DNA of 13,610 bases, taken from contig JBJYWI010000062.1 in NCBI GenBank assembly GCA_046259385.1, positions 1 through 13,610 on the forward strand, written 5' to 3'. Shown piece by piece: positions 6,771 through 13,610 of the stretch. How positions within the stretch are numbered: position 1 is the first letter of the stretch; every line of letters begins with the position of its first letter. The notes below the pieces were generated by a model that was given only the letters and a program-made list of their open reading frames with translations, was not told where the DNA came from and ran no database searches. This DNA comes from CAVWDI01 sp046259385. GTDB taxonomy: Bacteria; Chloroflexota; Anaerolineae; Anaerolineales; UBA4823. Position numbers and translations under genes: made by a program.

Positions 6771-7628
6771 ATGGTAACCGTATATACCCGTAAAAGAAAC
6801 TTCTTCAAAAAGAAACTACCCAGGTTCTTCCAGTACCTTGTACTTTCAATTATTACATTGATCGTTTTGGTGCCTATCGTGATCATGGTTTTTGGGGCCC
6901 TGAAGACGCGTGGTGAAATGTTTGCACATCCATATACTCTCCCTATCCCTGCCCATTGGGAGAACTTTGCTGTGATTCTAAAAACTTCTTCATTTTGGAC
7001 CATGATGTTTAATAGCTTGGTTGTCGCGTTGGGGACAACATTGGGTGTGTTAATCGTTTGCAGCTTGGCATCATTTGTATTTGCCCGCATGCAATTCCGA
7101 GGCAGAGACTTGGCATTTACCTTTCTCACCCTGGGTCTTATGTTCCCCATCACCGTTGCCATCATGCCGGTTTACCTTGTGGTTCGCCAGATGCATCTGA
7201 TTGATTCCCTGCAGGCAGTGATTCTGGTGCAGATCGCCTTTGCAATATCTACCAACATTTTAATCCTGCGCGGGTTCTTCACATCGATCCCCATGGAGTT
7301 GCAGGATGCAGCTTGTATGGATGGCTGTAGCACATTTGGCTTTTTCTGGCGTATCTTGCTCCCACTTGCGCGCCCAGCTTTGGCAGCAATTGCAGCGTTG
7401 ACCTTGATAGTCAGTTGGAATGATTTGCTAACCCCCCTGGTTATTCTAAATAATGAGAACCTCTGGACTTTGCCGCTCGGCACGATGCAGTTCCAGGGAC
7501 AATACAGTTCAGATTTAGCACTAACGGCAGCTTTCGTTACCTTAACCGCCGTACCTGCGATTATTTTTTACTTGTTTGCAGAACGCCAGATCGTATCCGG
7601 TCTCACAGCTGGTTCACTCAAAGGCTGA
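6771..7628 (+). CDS. CUT1-family sugar ABC transporter permease (MalG/UgpE type)
   Basis: Second half of the CUT1 permease heterodimer, 285 residues, normal for the family. It starts with a basic N-terminus and one helix (about 20-42), followed by the typical region GALKTRGEMFAHPYTLPIP before the core. The EAA loop is ELQDAACMDGCSTFGFFWRI, with Asp179-Ala180-Ala181 and Gly185. The protein ends in the conserved AERQIVSGLTAGSLKG, which is diagnostic of MalG-type subunits. It follows its partner gene after 12 bases, so they are co-transcribed. It pairs with the protein encoded at 5799-6758 and should receive ligand from the MalE-like half of the fused binding protein. Confidence 0.94.
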   Translation: MVTVYTRKRNFFKKKLPRFFQYLVLSIITLIVLVPIVIMVFGALKTRGEMFAHPYTLPIPAHWENFAVILKTSSFWTMMFNSLVVALGTTLGVLIVCSLASFVFARMQFRGRDLAFTFLTLGLMFPITVAIMPVYLVVRQMHLIDSLQAVILVQIAFAISTNILILRGFFTSIPMELQDAACMDGCSTFGFFWRILLPLARPALAAIAALTLIVSWNDLLTPLVILNNENLWTLPLGTMQFQGQYSSDLALTAAFVTLTAVPAIIFYLFAERQIVSGLTAGSLKG

Positions 7629-7931
7629 ACTCGGGGCATTCAAGCCAATGCTTACTAATGATTCTTTTTTCCGAATTGAAATTATCAGTCTGCTTATATC
7701 AAAGAAATCAATAACATTGACATTATCTACGAAAGCTATAGAACGATGATTATATTCCGGCTTGATTAAAAAGCTGAGTTCGATGGCAAACGGAAGTGAA
7801 CGCAAACATGTTTGTGCCAGCTGGCTTTACCGCTCTTATGCGTTGTTGTCTTACAGGTATTTACACCGAGCTATTCATTAGAGTAATTCTTTTCTCGGGA
7901 AACAGTAGCGCGAACGTATATCGGAGCTATA
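7629..7931. other. Intergenic region before the xylanase gene
   Basis: About 300 bases without a recognisable gene. It contains a short GCATT/AATGC hairpin at 7636-7651 with a T-run some 13 bases later, too weak to call a terminator. A TTGACA box at 7717-7722 lacks a convincing -10 partner. A perfect 12-bp palindrome (7803-7814) is also present. The hydrolase genes may therefore have their own promoter and operator, but this is not proven by the sequence. Confidence 0.4.
7803..7814. promoter_or_regulatory. 12-bp palindrome, possible operator
   Basis: CAAACATGTTTG is a perfect palindrome in the space upstream of the xylanase gene, within reach of a promoter there. It could be the site of a sugar-responsive repressor. 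No regulator gene is in the window and no second good copy was seen, so the role is a guess. Confidence 0.25.
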
Positions 7932-9173
7932 ATGGGTGATCTTAATCTCGCAATTCGTAAAAACCGAACCGCAAACGTAACTGTCACTATTTCTTACCAA
8001 GGATTACCTGTTGCCCATCAAGAAATCATAATAAAACAGAAGAACCACAAATTTTTATTTGGCAGCAGTTGGAGCGAAAGTACACTTTCTCTGGTTAATG
8101 GTGAGTTGTCAGGAAAAGATAAAGAACTGGCTGAGCTACTTAATGAGCGTTTTTTATTTTTATTCAACCAAGCTACATTGCCGTTTTATTGGGCACGGTT
8201 CGAACCTCAGTGTGGACAACCACAAACCCAGCGTATTCTTAATGCTGCCCATTGGTACGTGGATCATGGCTGCGTTGTAAAAGGCCATCCTTTATGCTGG
8301 CATACGCTTACACCGGAGTGGTTGTTGTCTATGAATAATCAGGAAATCCTACAAGCTCAGTTTGATCGCATTCAGCGGGATGTCTCGGATTTTGCTGGAC
8401 TGATTGATCAATGGGATGTTGTTAACGAAGCGGTCATCATGCCTATTTTCGATCGTTACGATAATGGCATTACCCGACTTTGTAGAGATCTTGGAAGAAT
8501 CAAATTGATCCGCACTATGTTTGACACGGCACGTTCCATAAATCCAAAAGCAACATTGTTATTGAATGATTTTGACGTTTCTCCTGCTTATGACATCCTT
8601 ATAGAAGGTTGCCTGGCTGCGGGTGTCCAGATCGATGTGATTGGTATTCAAACGCATATGCATCAGGGTTATTGGGGCACCGAGCGCACACAGAGGGTAC
8701 TTGAACGGTTTGAGCGCTTCAATCTTCCCATCCATCTTACCGAGAACTCGATTGTTTCTGGACATCTTATGCCGCCAGAAATTATTGATTTGAATGACTA
8801 TCAGGTGAGTGAATGGCCGAGTACCGCGGATGGGGAGCAACGTCAGGCACAGGAAGTGGTCCTGCACTACAAAACCTTGTTGGCTCATCCATTTGTTCAG
8901 GCGATCACCTGGTGGGACTTATCTGATGGAAGATGGTTGAATGCGCCAGCAGGATTGTTGCGCAAGGATCATTCCCGGAAACCAGCTTATGATGAACTGT
9001 CGAAGCTGATAAAAGGAGAATGGTGGCTCTCGCCAACCAGGATGAAAACAGACGCCAGTGGCAAATCGGTATTTAATGGTTTCCTTGGAGAATATGAACT
9101 TTTACTGGAACATCAGAAATTCACCTTTTCGGTGCAAGAGAAAGGTGAAACCTCGATTTCAATCATTCTTTAG
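7932..9173 (+). CDS. Cytoplasmic GH10 endo-1,4-beta-xylanase
   Basis: Retaining glycoside hydrolase of family 10, which cuts beta-1,4-xylan chains and xylo-oligosaccharides. The general acid/base is Glu166 in WDVVNEA, the GH10 signature. The nucleophile is Glu271 in HLTENSI, at the place of the usual TELD. KGHPLCWHT matches the conserved substrate-binding RGHTLVWH strand, and THMHQGYWG and ITWWDLSDG fit the later barrel strands. The 413-residue protein has no signal peptide, so it should act inside the cell on imported oligosaccharides. The first 50 residues form a short beta-rich lead-in ending in HKFLFGSS, typical of this GH10 subgroup. GGAG (7923-7926) lies five bases before the ATG and supports this start. 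GH3 follows 169 bases later. Identification as GH10 is firm; whether long xylan or short oligomers are preferred is not visible. Confidence 0.92.
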   Translation: MGDLNLAIRKNRTANVTVTISYQGLPVAHQEIIIKQKNHKFLFGSSWSESTLSLVNGELSGKDKELAELLNERFLFLFNQATLPFYWARFEPQCGQPQTQRILNAAHWYVDHGCVVKGHPLCWHTLTPEWLLSMNNQEILQAQFDRIQRDVSDFAGLIDQWDVVNEAVIMPIFDRYDNGITRLCRDLGRIKLIRTMFDTARSINPKATLLLNDFDVSPAYDILIEGCLAAGVQIDVIGIQTHMHQGYWGTERTQRVLERFERFNLPIHLTENSIVSGHLMPPEIIDLNDYQVSEWPSTADGEQRQAQEVVLHYKTLLAHPFVQAITWWDLSDGRWLNAPAGLLRKDHSRKPAYDELSKLIKGEWWLSPTRMKTDASGKSVFNGFLGEYELLLEHQKFTFSVQEKGETSISIIL

Positions 9174-9230
9174 GCTACCTTGTCATTTGATAGGTTTTTT
9201 TCAAAATATACACGATCGTTTTTTCGAAAT

Positions 9231-9250
9231 GTATTCAATATTCAGAATAC
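9231..9250. repeat. Short inverted repeat upstream of the GH3 gene
   Basis: GTATTC (9231-9236) and GAATAC (9245-9250) are exact reverse complements with an 8-base AT spacer, about 95 bases before the GH3 start. The dyad could be an operator. It does not resemble the palindrome upstream of the xylanase gene, and a chance origin in AT-rich DNA is possible. Confidence 0.2.
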
Positions 9251-9342
9251 GGAGCATATATTGTCAGATAGCGAATCATATTTCAAACAGATGAGATTGC
9301 GCCTCTTTTTTCATTGCTTACTAACCACATTGGAATAAAATA

Positions 9343-11475
9343 ATGATTATGTCACACCCTTCTTACCTCGATCCTAAATTACCTGTTTCTGAGCGTGTTC
9401 AAGATTTGCTTTCGCGCATGACATTAAATGAAAAACTCAAGCAATTTATCCATTCCGCAGATGGTATTCCACGCTTGGAGATGGCTCCCTATAATTTCTG
9501 GAGCGAAGGCTTGCATGGCGTGGGTCGCAATGGTCGCGCTACAGTTTTCCCGCAAGCCATAGGTATGTCGGCTGCATGGAATCCAGCATTAGTGAAAGCC
9601 ATTGCATCAGCCATCGGTGACGAAGGCCGTGCTAAATTCCACGAAACCCTGCGCACCAAGGGCAAAACCGGTCGATACCAGGGATTGACCTTTTGGTCAC
9701 CCAATATCAACATATTTCGAGATCCGCGCTGGGGACGTGGACAAGAAACCTGGGGTGAAGATCCGTTTTTGACCGGAGAAATGGGTATGGCATTTGTCCG
9801 CGGATTACAGGGCGATGACCCAAAATATTTGAGAGTCGCAGCCTGCGCCAAGCATTTTGCGGTGCACAGCGGACCTGAAAAATTCCGTCACAGCTTCAAT
9901 GCAGAGGTTAGCCGTCGCGATCTATATGCCACCTATTTGCCAGCCTTTAAAAAATTGGTGATTGAAGCGAAAGTCGAAGCCGTAATGGGAGCATATAACC
10001 GCGTGTTGGGCGAACCTGCTTGCGCAAGCAAACTACTACTACAGGATATCTTGCGTGGCGATTGGGGCTTTACCGGGCATGTGGTCTCCGATTGTTGGGC
10101 TCTTTCCGATATTCATGGAGGTCATCACTACACAGTTGGACCCATTAAAACCGCTGCGCTGGCACTTAAAAATGGCTGTGACCTCTCTTGTGGCTATACT
10201 TTTGAACACCTGGGGGAGGCGCTTGAGCAGGGACTGATTTCACAAGCTGATATCGACCTGGCCCTTTCTCGCGTACTGACCACCCGCTTCAAGCTAGGCA
10301 TGTTCGACCCACCTGATCAGGTGCCATATGCTGCTACACCTATGTCAGTGGTGGGCTCTAAAAAACATCGCGACCTGGCCTATTGTGCTGCACTCCAGTC
10401 AGCAGTATTGCTCAAAAACAGGAATCAAGCTTTGCCTATTGGATCACAAGTGAAAAGCATTTTTGTCACCGGTCCAGCGGCAGCCAGTTTGGATATATTA
10501 TTAGGCAACTATTATGGCATTAACGATAAAATGACTACCCTAATCGAAGGGATTGTAGGACGTATTCCTGAAGGTATTAAGCTGGAGTACCGGCCTGGTT
10601 GCTTGTGGACTCAAGAAAGTGCAATCCCAATAAATCAAGCTGAAAATGAAGCCGTCAGCGCAGACCTAACCATCTTATGTGCTGGGACATCCCCGCTCAT
10701 GGAGGGCGAGGAAAACGAATCTATCCTCACTGCAGAAAATGGGGACCGTACGCAGATCGAACTGCCTGAAGTGCAACAGAAATTTATTCGCGTATTGGCT
10801 GAGCAAGGAGCGCGAATTGTTTTGATACTTACGGGTGGCAGCCCAATAGCACTGGGTGAAATTGCCGATATGGTGGAAGCCATTTTGTTTGTCTGGTACC
10901 CAGGTCAAGAAGGTGGACGTGCCGTGGCCAGCCTGCTATTTGGGGATACATCCCCAAGCGGCAAGTTGACCATCACCTTCCCCAAAGCCACCACTGATTT
11001 ACCCCCCTTCGAAGACTACAATATGATCGGGCGCACCTATCGATATGCCACACACGAACCGCTTTTCCCATTCGGTTTTGGACTCTCTTATACCAGTTTT
11101 GAGTATCAAGACCTTAAAATCATCCCATATAAAGATTCAACAACCGATTTTCGGGTTATTGTTACACTTAAAAATGTAGGTTCTGTCGCTGCCGACGAAG
11201 TTGTCCAATTGTATCTTAGAAAGATTGAAACCCGTCTGCCCGCTCCTCTTAACCAGCTGATCGCCTTCCAGAGGGTTAGTCTCAAAGCTGGGCAGGTTAA
11301 ATCCATTCATTTTAATGTCACCTCTGAAATGTTAATGATCTTCGATGAAGATGGCCAGCAAAAGTTGGAGCCGGGCAAATTCCTGTTAACAGCTGGTGGC
11401 TGTTCGCCCAGTGCTCGCGGAGTAGCGCTTGGCGCTCCACAGCCAGTCAATAAGGAGTTTATAATCTCAAAGTGA
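9343..11475 (+). CDS. GH3 beta-xylosidase-like glycoside hydrolase
   Basis: Family 3 retaining exo-glycosidase, 710 residues. Near the N-terminus, WSEGLHGVGR and then FWSPNINIFRDPRWGRGQET are hallmarks of the beta-xylosidase branch of GH3. KHFAVHSGPE follows, and VVSDCWAL holds the nucleophile Asp250. In the second domain MEGEENES (Glu454-Glu457) followed by DRTQIELPEVQ is the probable acid/base region. The C-terminal domain, from about residue 575, is fibronectin-III-like and contains FPFGFGLSYTSFEY and the VQLYLR strand. No signal peptide and no PA14 insert are seen, so it is a plain cytoplasmic enzyme. It would release xylose from oligomers produced or imported with GH10 and the CUT1 system. 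Start at 9343 or 9349 (second ATG); neither has a strong ribosome binding site. Beta-glucosidase activity cannot be excluded. Confidence 0.92.
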   Translation: MIMSHPSYLDPKLPVSERVQDLLSRMTLNEKLKQFIHSADGIPRLEMAPYNFWSEGLHGVGRNGRATVFPQAIGMSAAWNPALVKAIASAIGDEGRAKFHETLRTKGKTGRYQGLTFWSPNINIFRDPRWGRGQETWGEDPFLTGEMGMAFVRGLQGDDPKYLRVAACAKHFAVHSGPEKFRHSFNAEVSRRDLYATYLPAFKKLVIEAKVEAVMGAYNRVLGEPACASKLLLQDILRGDWGFTGHVVSDCWALSDIHGGHHYTVGPIKTAALALKNGCDLSCGYTFEHLGEALEQGLISQADIDLALSRVLTTRFKLGMFDPPDQVPYAATPMSVVGSKKHRDLAYCAALQSAVLLKNRNQALPIGSQVKSIFVTGPAAASLDILLGNYYGINDKMTTLIEGIVGRIPEGIKLEYRPGCLWTQESAIPINQAENEAVSADLTILCAGTSPLMEGEENESILTAENGDRTQIELPEVQQKFIRVLAEQGARIVLILTGGSPIALGEIADMVEAILFVWYPGQEGGRAVASLLFGDTSPSGKLTITFPKATTDLPPFEDYNMIGRTYRYATHEPLFPFGFGLSYTSFEYQDLKIIPYKDSTTDFRVIVTLKNVGSVAADEVVQLYLRKIETRLPAPLNQLIAFQRVSLKAGQVKSIHFNVTSEMLMIFDEDGQQKLEPGKFLLTAGGCSPSARGVALGAPQPVNKEFIISK

Positions 11476-11748
11476 CTCTATCAAGTAGCTTCTAAGTCGG
11501 AGTATTCAACGAATCCCGAACATAAATTTGCTTTTGGTCTATGAACCGTTGGTAATCGTGGTGCAGACCCTTTTGGTAGCACAACTTGTGAACACATATC
11601 TCCGACAGAACTAGTTTGACTGCTGAGAGAAATTGGTGGGTATGGTTTCAAATTCAACGACAACGATATGATCCCCATCGATACCACACCGGCTGGAATT
11701 GACATCATCAAAATCGACTCCCGAAAAACCTTGACTGGTAAAGGTTAG
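11476..11748 (+). pseudogene. xylA: Xylose isomerase N-terminal remnant
   Basis: Directly after the GH3 stop, in the same frame, the translation matches the N-terminus of xylose isomerase. NPEHKFAFGL, then TVGNRGADPFG, then LLREIGGYGFKFNDNDMIPI correspond to the family stretches EHKFxFGLWTVGxxGRDPFG and LAELGAYGVxFHDNDLxPID. The frame has TGA where the conserved Trp of GLWTVG should be, another TGA before LLREIGG, and ends at TAG (11746-11748). The catalytic His of FHDND is Asn here. Only about 90 of some 390 codons remain. The intact enzyme would convert xylose to xylulose, the step after GH3, so this was probably the last gene of the hydrolase operon before decay. Confidence 0.8.
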
Positions 11749-11952
11749 GTTTACTTTATATGACCAAAATTTTTATTCTTGACTACATCTATAAATATTG
11801 TATGGTGGATAAGAAATAGGCTTGTTGTTTTTTTTTCTGAGTGTTTCTCACCTCTGCTTCATCGAACAACTCATATCCAGCAAGACCATTTAATCATTTG
11901 AAGGTTAAAACCTGCTATCAGGATTGGACTTTATTTAGCACCCAAGAAAGGC
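11749..11952. other. Short non-coding stretch after the xylA remnant
   Basis: AT-rich sequence between the broken isomerase and the deleted insertion element. It has a run of T at 11825-11834 without a stem in front of it and a TTGACT box without a clear -10 partner. No continuation of the isomerase could be read here. Confidence 0.4.
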
Positions 11953-12173
11953 TGACCTGCTCCCAAAAACTGATATAAAAGAGTAGTGAGGATAAGAGCA
12001 AAAAGGAGGCAGGCAGAATGCCAAAGAAACAATTTACATCTGAACAACTCATTACCAAGTTTCGTGAAGCCGAAGTGCTTTTGCGCCAGGGCAAGACCAT
12101 GCTTTGATGGCTCTTATAACAGAAATCGAGTTAGTCTTACATTATGAGTGGTACAAATAATGGGGGCAGGTCA
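11953..12173 (+). mobile_element. Internally deleted IS3-family element (MITE-like, 221 bp)
   Basis: The left end TGACCTGCTCCCA (11953-11965) and the right end TGGGGGCAGGTCA (12161-12173) are inverted repeats with 12 of 13 matches. Between them lie the start of an IS3 orfA and a short frame ending LHYEWYK-stop just before the right repeat, which may be the tail of orfB. A full element of this family is about 1.2-1.5 kb, so some 1 kb has been lost. No clear target duplication flanks the ends (AGGC on the left, CAT on the right). Such a short element could move only with transposase made elsewhere. Confidence 0.75.
12018..12107 (+). pseudogene. Truncated IS3-family transposase orfA
   Basis: ATG at 12018 follows AGGAGG (12004-12009) and encodes MPKKQFTSEQLITKFREAEV, then LLRQGKT, the typical N-terminus of IS3-family OrfA with its helix-turn-helix. 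After Lys-Thr the match stops and the frame ends MetLeu-TGA, where a full OrfA would continue for some 60 further residues. The break marks the left edge of the internal deletion. The peptide of 29 residues cannot be an active transposase. Confidence 0.8.
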
Positions 12174-12213
12174 CATCCTCTCCTCTACACCATTCTCTCT
12201 TAGATGTTTATTC

Positions 12214-13326
12214 TCAGCACCTGACTTTCATCACAACTGCATTGCTATAGCCTACCCAAACCTTGAGATACCCACTCAGCATCTCATCAAGTTCAAATTC
12301 ACCCGTATCAACGCGCAAGCAATCCAGCTTATTAATTTTATCCCTGGTTCCTATCACAATGATGTTTTCCCTTCCCACTTGCTTTATGACCTGTGGAGTG
12401 AACTGTTTGTTTCCCCGACCAAAAATGAACCCATTTCCGCCGATTGGGGTCAAAATTATCTTTCTTTTCTTGTATTGTTCAAGCAATTTCAAGATGCTTT
12501 TCTCGTTCAAATCCTTTCCGACTAATTGTCCAGCGTACACTGCATCCACGCCGAGGAGCGTTTTCGATAGATCCATTTCGTCAGTAATTGCTTTTAATGT
12601 AGTGCCAGGACCGAGCAGATAAAGCGTGTTCGCATGCATTTCCTCAACGATATAGGATGCGATCTCTGCCTTGCTCACACGTGCAGAGACTTCAACGCTA
12701 GAAGCTGCCTTTCCAGGTTGGATGAATCCCCGCACTTCAGGCACCACCAGATAGCCATAGAGACGGGAAGCCAGGCGATCCTTTCTGAAGGCTTCTTCAT
12801 CGATATCAAGCACTTCCTCTTCGGTCAAGTCGGTACCTTCAATGAAGCCATCCACCATCTCGGCTGCCCCTCTGGTGCTGACCGCAAACACAGAACTGAA
12901 GATCTTGACACCGGCGGGCACGGCGACCACAGGTATGCTAGAACCAATCGCGTCAAAAATATCCCGAGCAGTGCCATCTCCCCCTATAAAAATCATCAGT
13001 TCTGCACCACGTTCAACCATCTGGCGGGCGATTCTTTTTGTATCTTCTGCTGAAGTCTCCTCGCCCAACTCTCCAATCACCTTAATCGGGAATTCGAACC
13101 CTTCCAGGTACTTTTCTCCCATCACTCCAGGTGCGGCAAGCAGTTTGATAAACTCCTTATGCTTAATTTGACAAAGAAGCTCTCTACATTTCTTCGGTGT
13201 GACTGGTTCGGCACCCAACGCCAGTGCTTTCACATACATTTTCTTACCATCTGTCCCCTTGAGACCAACACTGCCCCCCATCCCCGCCACAGGATTCACG
13301 ATCAATCCAATTAATTTGTGCGTCAT
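12214..13326 (-). CDS. ATP-NAD kinase family protein (AcoX-like)
   Basis: A 370-residue cytoplasmic protein of the ATP-NAD kinase/diacylglycerol-kinase superfamily, subgroup related to AcoX. The N-terminal IGLIVNPVAGMGGSVGLKGT is the nucleotide-binding start seen in this subgroup. FIGGDGTARDIFDAI carries the diagnostic GGDG (residues 115-118). VVAVPAGVKIFSSVFAVSTR follows, where the family binds the second substrate. TPIGGNGFIFGRGNKQ near residue 305 is also typical. Some members act as NAD kinases and others have no known reaction, so the substrate is left open. ATG at 13326 directly follows the TAA of the upstream methyltransferase gene, with AGAGGTG as ribosome binding site, which points to translational coupling. 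The pair is oriented against the xylan genes and is probably unrelated to them. Confidence 0.88.
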   Translation of the reverse strand: MTHKLIGLIVNPVAGMGGSVGLKGTDGKKMYVKALALGAEPVTPKKCRELLCQIKHKEFIKLLAAPGVMGEKYLEGFEFPIKVIGELGEETSAEDTKRIARQMVERGAELMIFIGGDGTARDIFDAIGSSIPVVAVPAGVKIFSSVFAVSTRGAAEMVDGFIEGTDLTEEEVLDIDEEAFRKDRLASRLYGYLVVPEVRGFIQPGKAASSVEVSARVSKAEIASYIVEEMHANTLYLLGPGTTLKAITDEMDLSKTLLGVDAVYAGQLVGKDLNEKSILKLLEQYKKRKIILTPIGGNGFIFGRGNKQFTPQVIKQVGRENIIVIGTRDKINKLDCLRVDTGEFELDEMLSGYLKVWVGYSNAVVMKVRC

Positions 13327-13610
13327 TTATGCACCTCTTTCGGCCGATTCGCCTTGTCCCTCGCTCAGAGGTTTTGAGAGAACCTGAAAAGCACATGCCA
13401 GTTTTGGAAAGAGCATAGGTACCTGTTGACGATAGGCTTTGTATTGCGTCCCAAACTTTTTCACTAATTCCGGTTCTTCCACCAGGAATAGGAATTCAAA
13501 AACCCATAACCATTGTATTACGGTGATAATCAGGAATGACCACAGGTGCCCAATCAGCAGACCAAGAGAAGTCATGAATATCCCCACACTTAAATGGTGT
13601 GGGTGCCTCA
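13327..13610 (-). CDS. Isoprenylcysteine/phospholipid methyltransferase-type membrane protein (C-terminal part)
   Basis: Partial gene that continues past the right edge; about 94 C-terminal codons are visible. RHPHHLSVGIFM carries the RHP motif of the ICMT/PEMT family of membrane methyltransferases, which use S-adenosylmethionine. Two hydrophobic stretches follow, then EEPELVKKFGTQYKAYRQ, the conserved EExxL region and cytoplasmic tail, and VPMLFP. A GTG at 13587 has been proposed as start by simple frame calling, but the frame stays open to the edge and RHP lies before it, so the true start is outside. The tail after FPKL is longer than usual. The methyl acceptor cannot be told from this fragment. 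Confidence 0.75.
   Translation of the reverse strand, partial: RHPHHLSVGIFMTSLGLLIGHLWSFLIITVIQWLWVFEFLFLVEEPELVKKFGTQYKAYRQQVPMLFPKLACAFQVLSKPLSEGQGESAERGA

Noticed and set aside
7636..7671. Terminator after the MalG-type permease gene
   Set aside because: The stem is only five pairs and the T-run starts about 13 bases after it.
11476..11748. TGA read as Trp, giving a GH3-xylose isomerase fusion
   Set aside because: All stops between GH3 and the isomerase relic are TGA, and one replaces a conserved Trp. But the frame ends at TAG after 90 codons, the catalytic His is lost, TGA ends other intact genes here (MalG-type permease, NAD kinase-like) and TGG serves for Trp throughout, so decay is the better explanation.
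12148..13171. Plus-strand open frames over the ATP-NAD kinase-like gene
   Set aside because: Antisense to a gene with clear GGDG and other motifs; no recognisable protein features.
1..13610. CRISPR array or phage genes
   Set aside because: No regularly spaced direct repeats and no phage structural or replication genes were seen.

Overview
The window reads as bacterial DNA of moderate, slightly AT-rich composition, carrying a carbohydrate-uptake and hemicellulose-degradation locus. The Glu/Ala/Pro-rich lipoprotein linker of the binding protein, the sugar ABC systems of CUT1 and CUT2 type and the relic tRNA pieces would suit a Chloroflexota (Anaerolineae-like) or other fermentative saccharolytic bacterium. 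That assignment is an inference with low confidence, because no phylogenetic marker gene is present.

Layout. Bases 1-310 hold degenerate tRNA-like pieces on the minus strand. Bases 310-1358 are AT-rich and non-coding, with one strong sigma70-like promoter (767-795). From 1359 to 7628 runs a plus-strand transporter block: a CUT2 (RbsC/XylH-type) permease, a single-domain CUT2 ATPase, a very unusual 764-residue binding lipoprotein, and two CUT1 (MalF/MalG-type) permeases. Two cytoplasmic glycoside hydrolases follow: a GH10 xylanase (7932-9173) and a GH3 beta-xylosidase-like enzyme (9343-11475). Directly after GH3, in the same frame, lies a broken N-terminal piece of a xylose isomerase gene (11476-11748). 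Next comes a 221-bp, internally deleted IS3-family element (11953-12173). The right end holds a minus-strand pair: a methyltransferase of the isoprenylcysteine/phospholipid type, cut by the window edge, and an ATP-NAD kinase/AcoX-like protein whose start codon directly follows the methyltransferase stop codon.

How the genes fit together. Xylose-containing sugars would be captured outside the membrane. Monosaccharide could enter through the CUT2 system and xylo-oligosaccharides through the CUT1 permeases, whose ATPase is not in this window. Imported oligosaccharides would be cut in the cytoplasm by GH10 and GH3, as neither has a signal peptide. A xylose isomerase once completed the set but is now a relic.

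The most interesting feature is the binding protein at 3267-5561. One uninterrupted frame encodes a lipoprotein signal, a complete type I sugar-binding domain (RbsB/XylF-like, the partner of CUT2 systems) and then a complete type II binding domain (MalE-like, the partner of CUT1 systems). It sits exactly between the CUT2 and CUT1 membrane genes. This looks like two adjacent operons fused through their binding proteins, giving one tethered receptor that may serve two importers.
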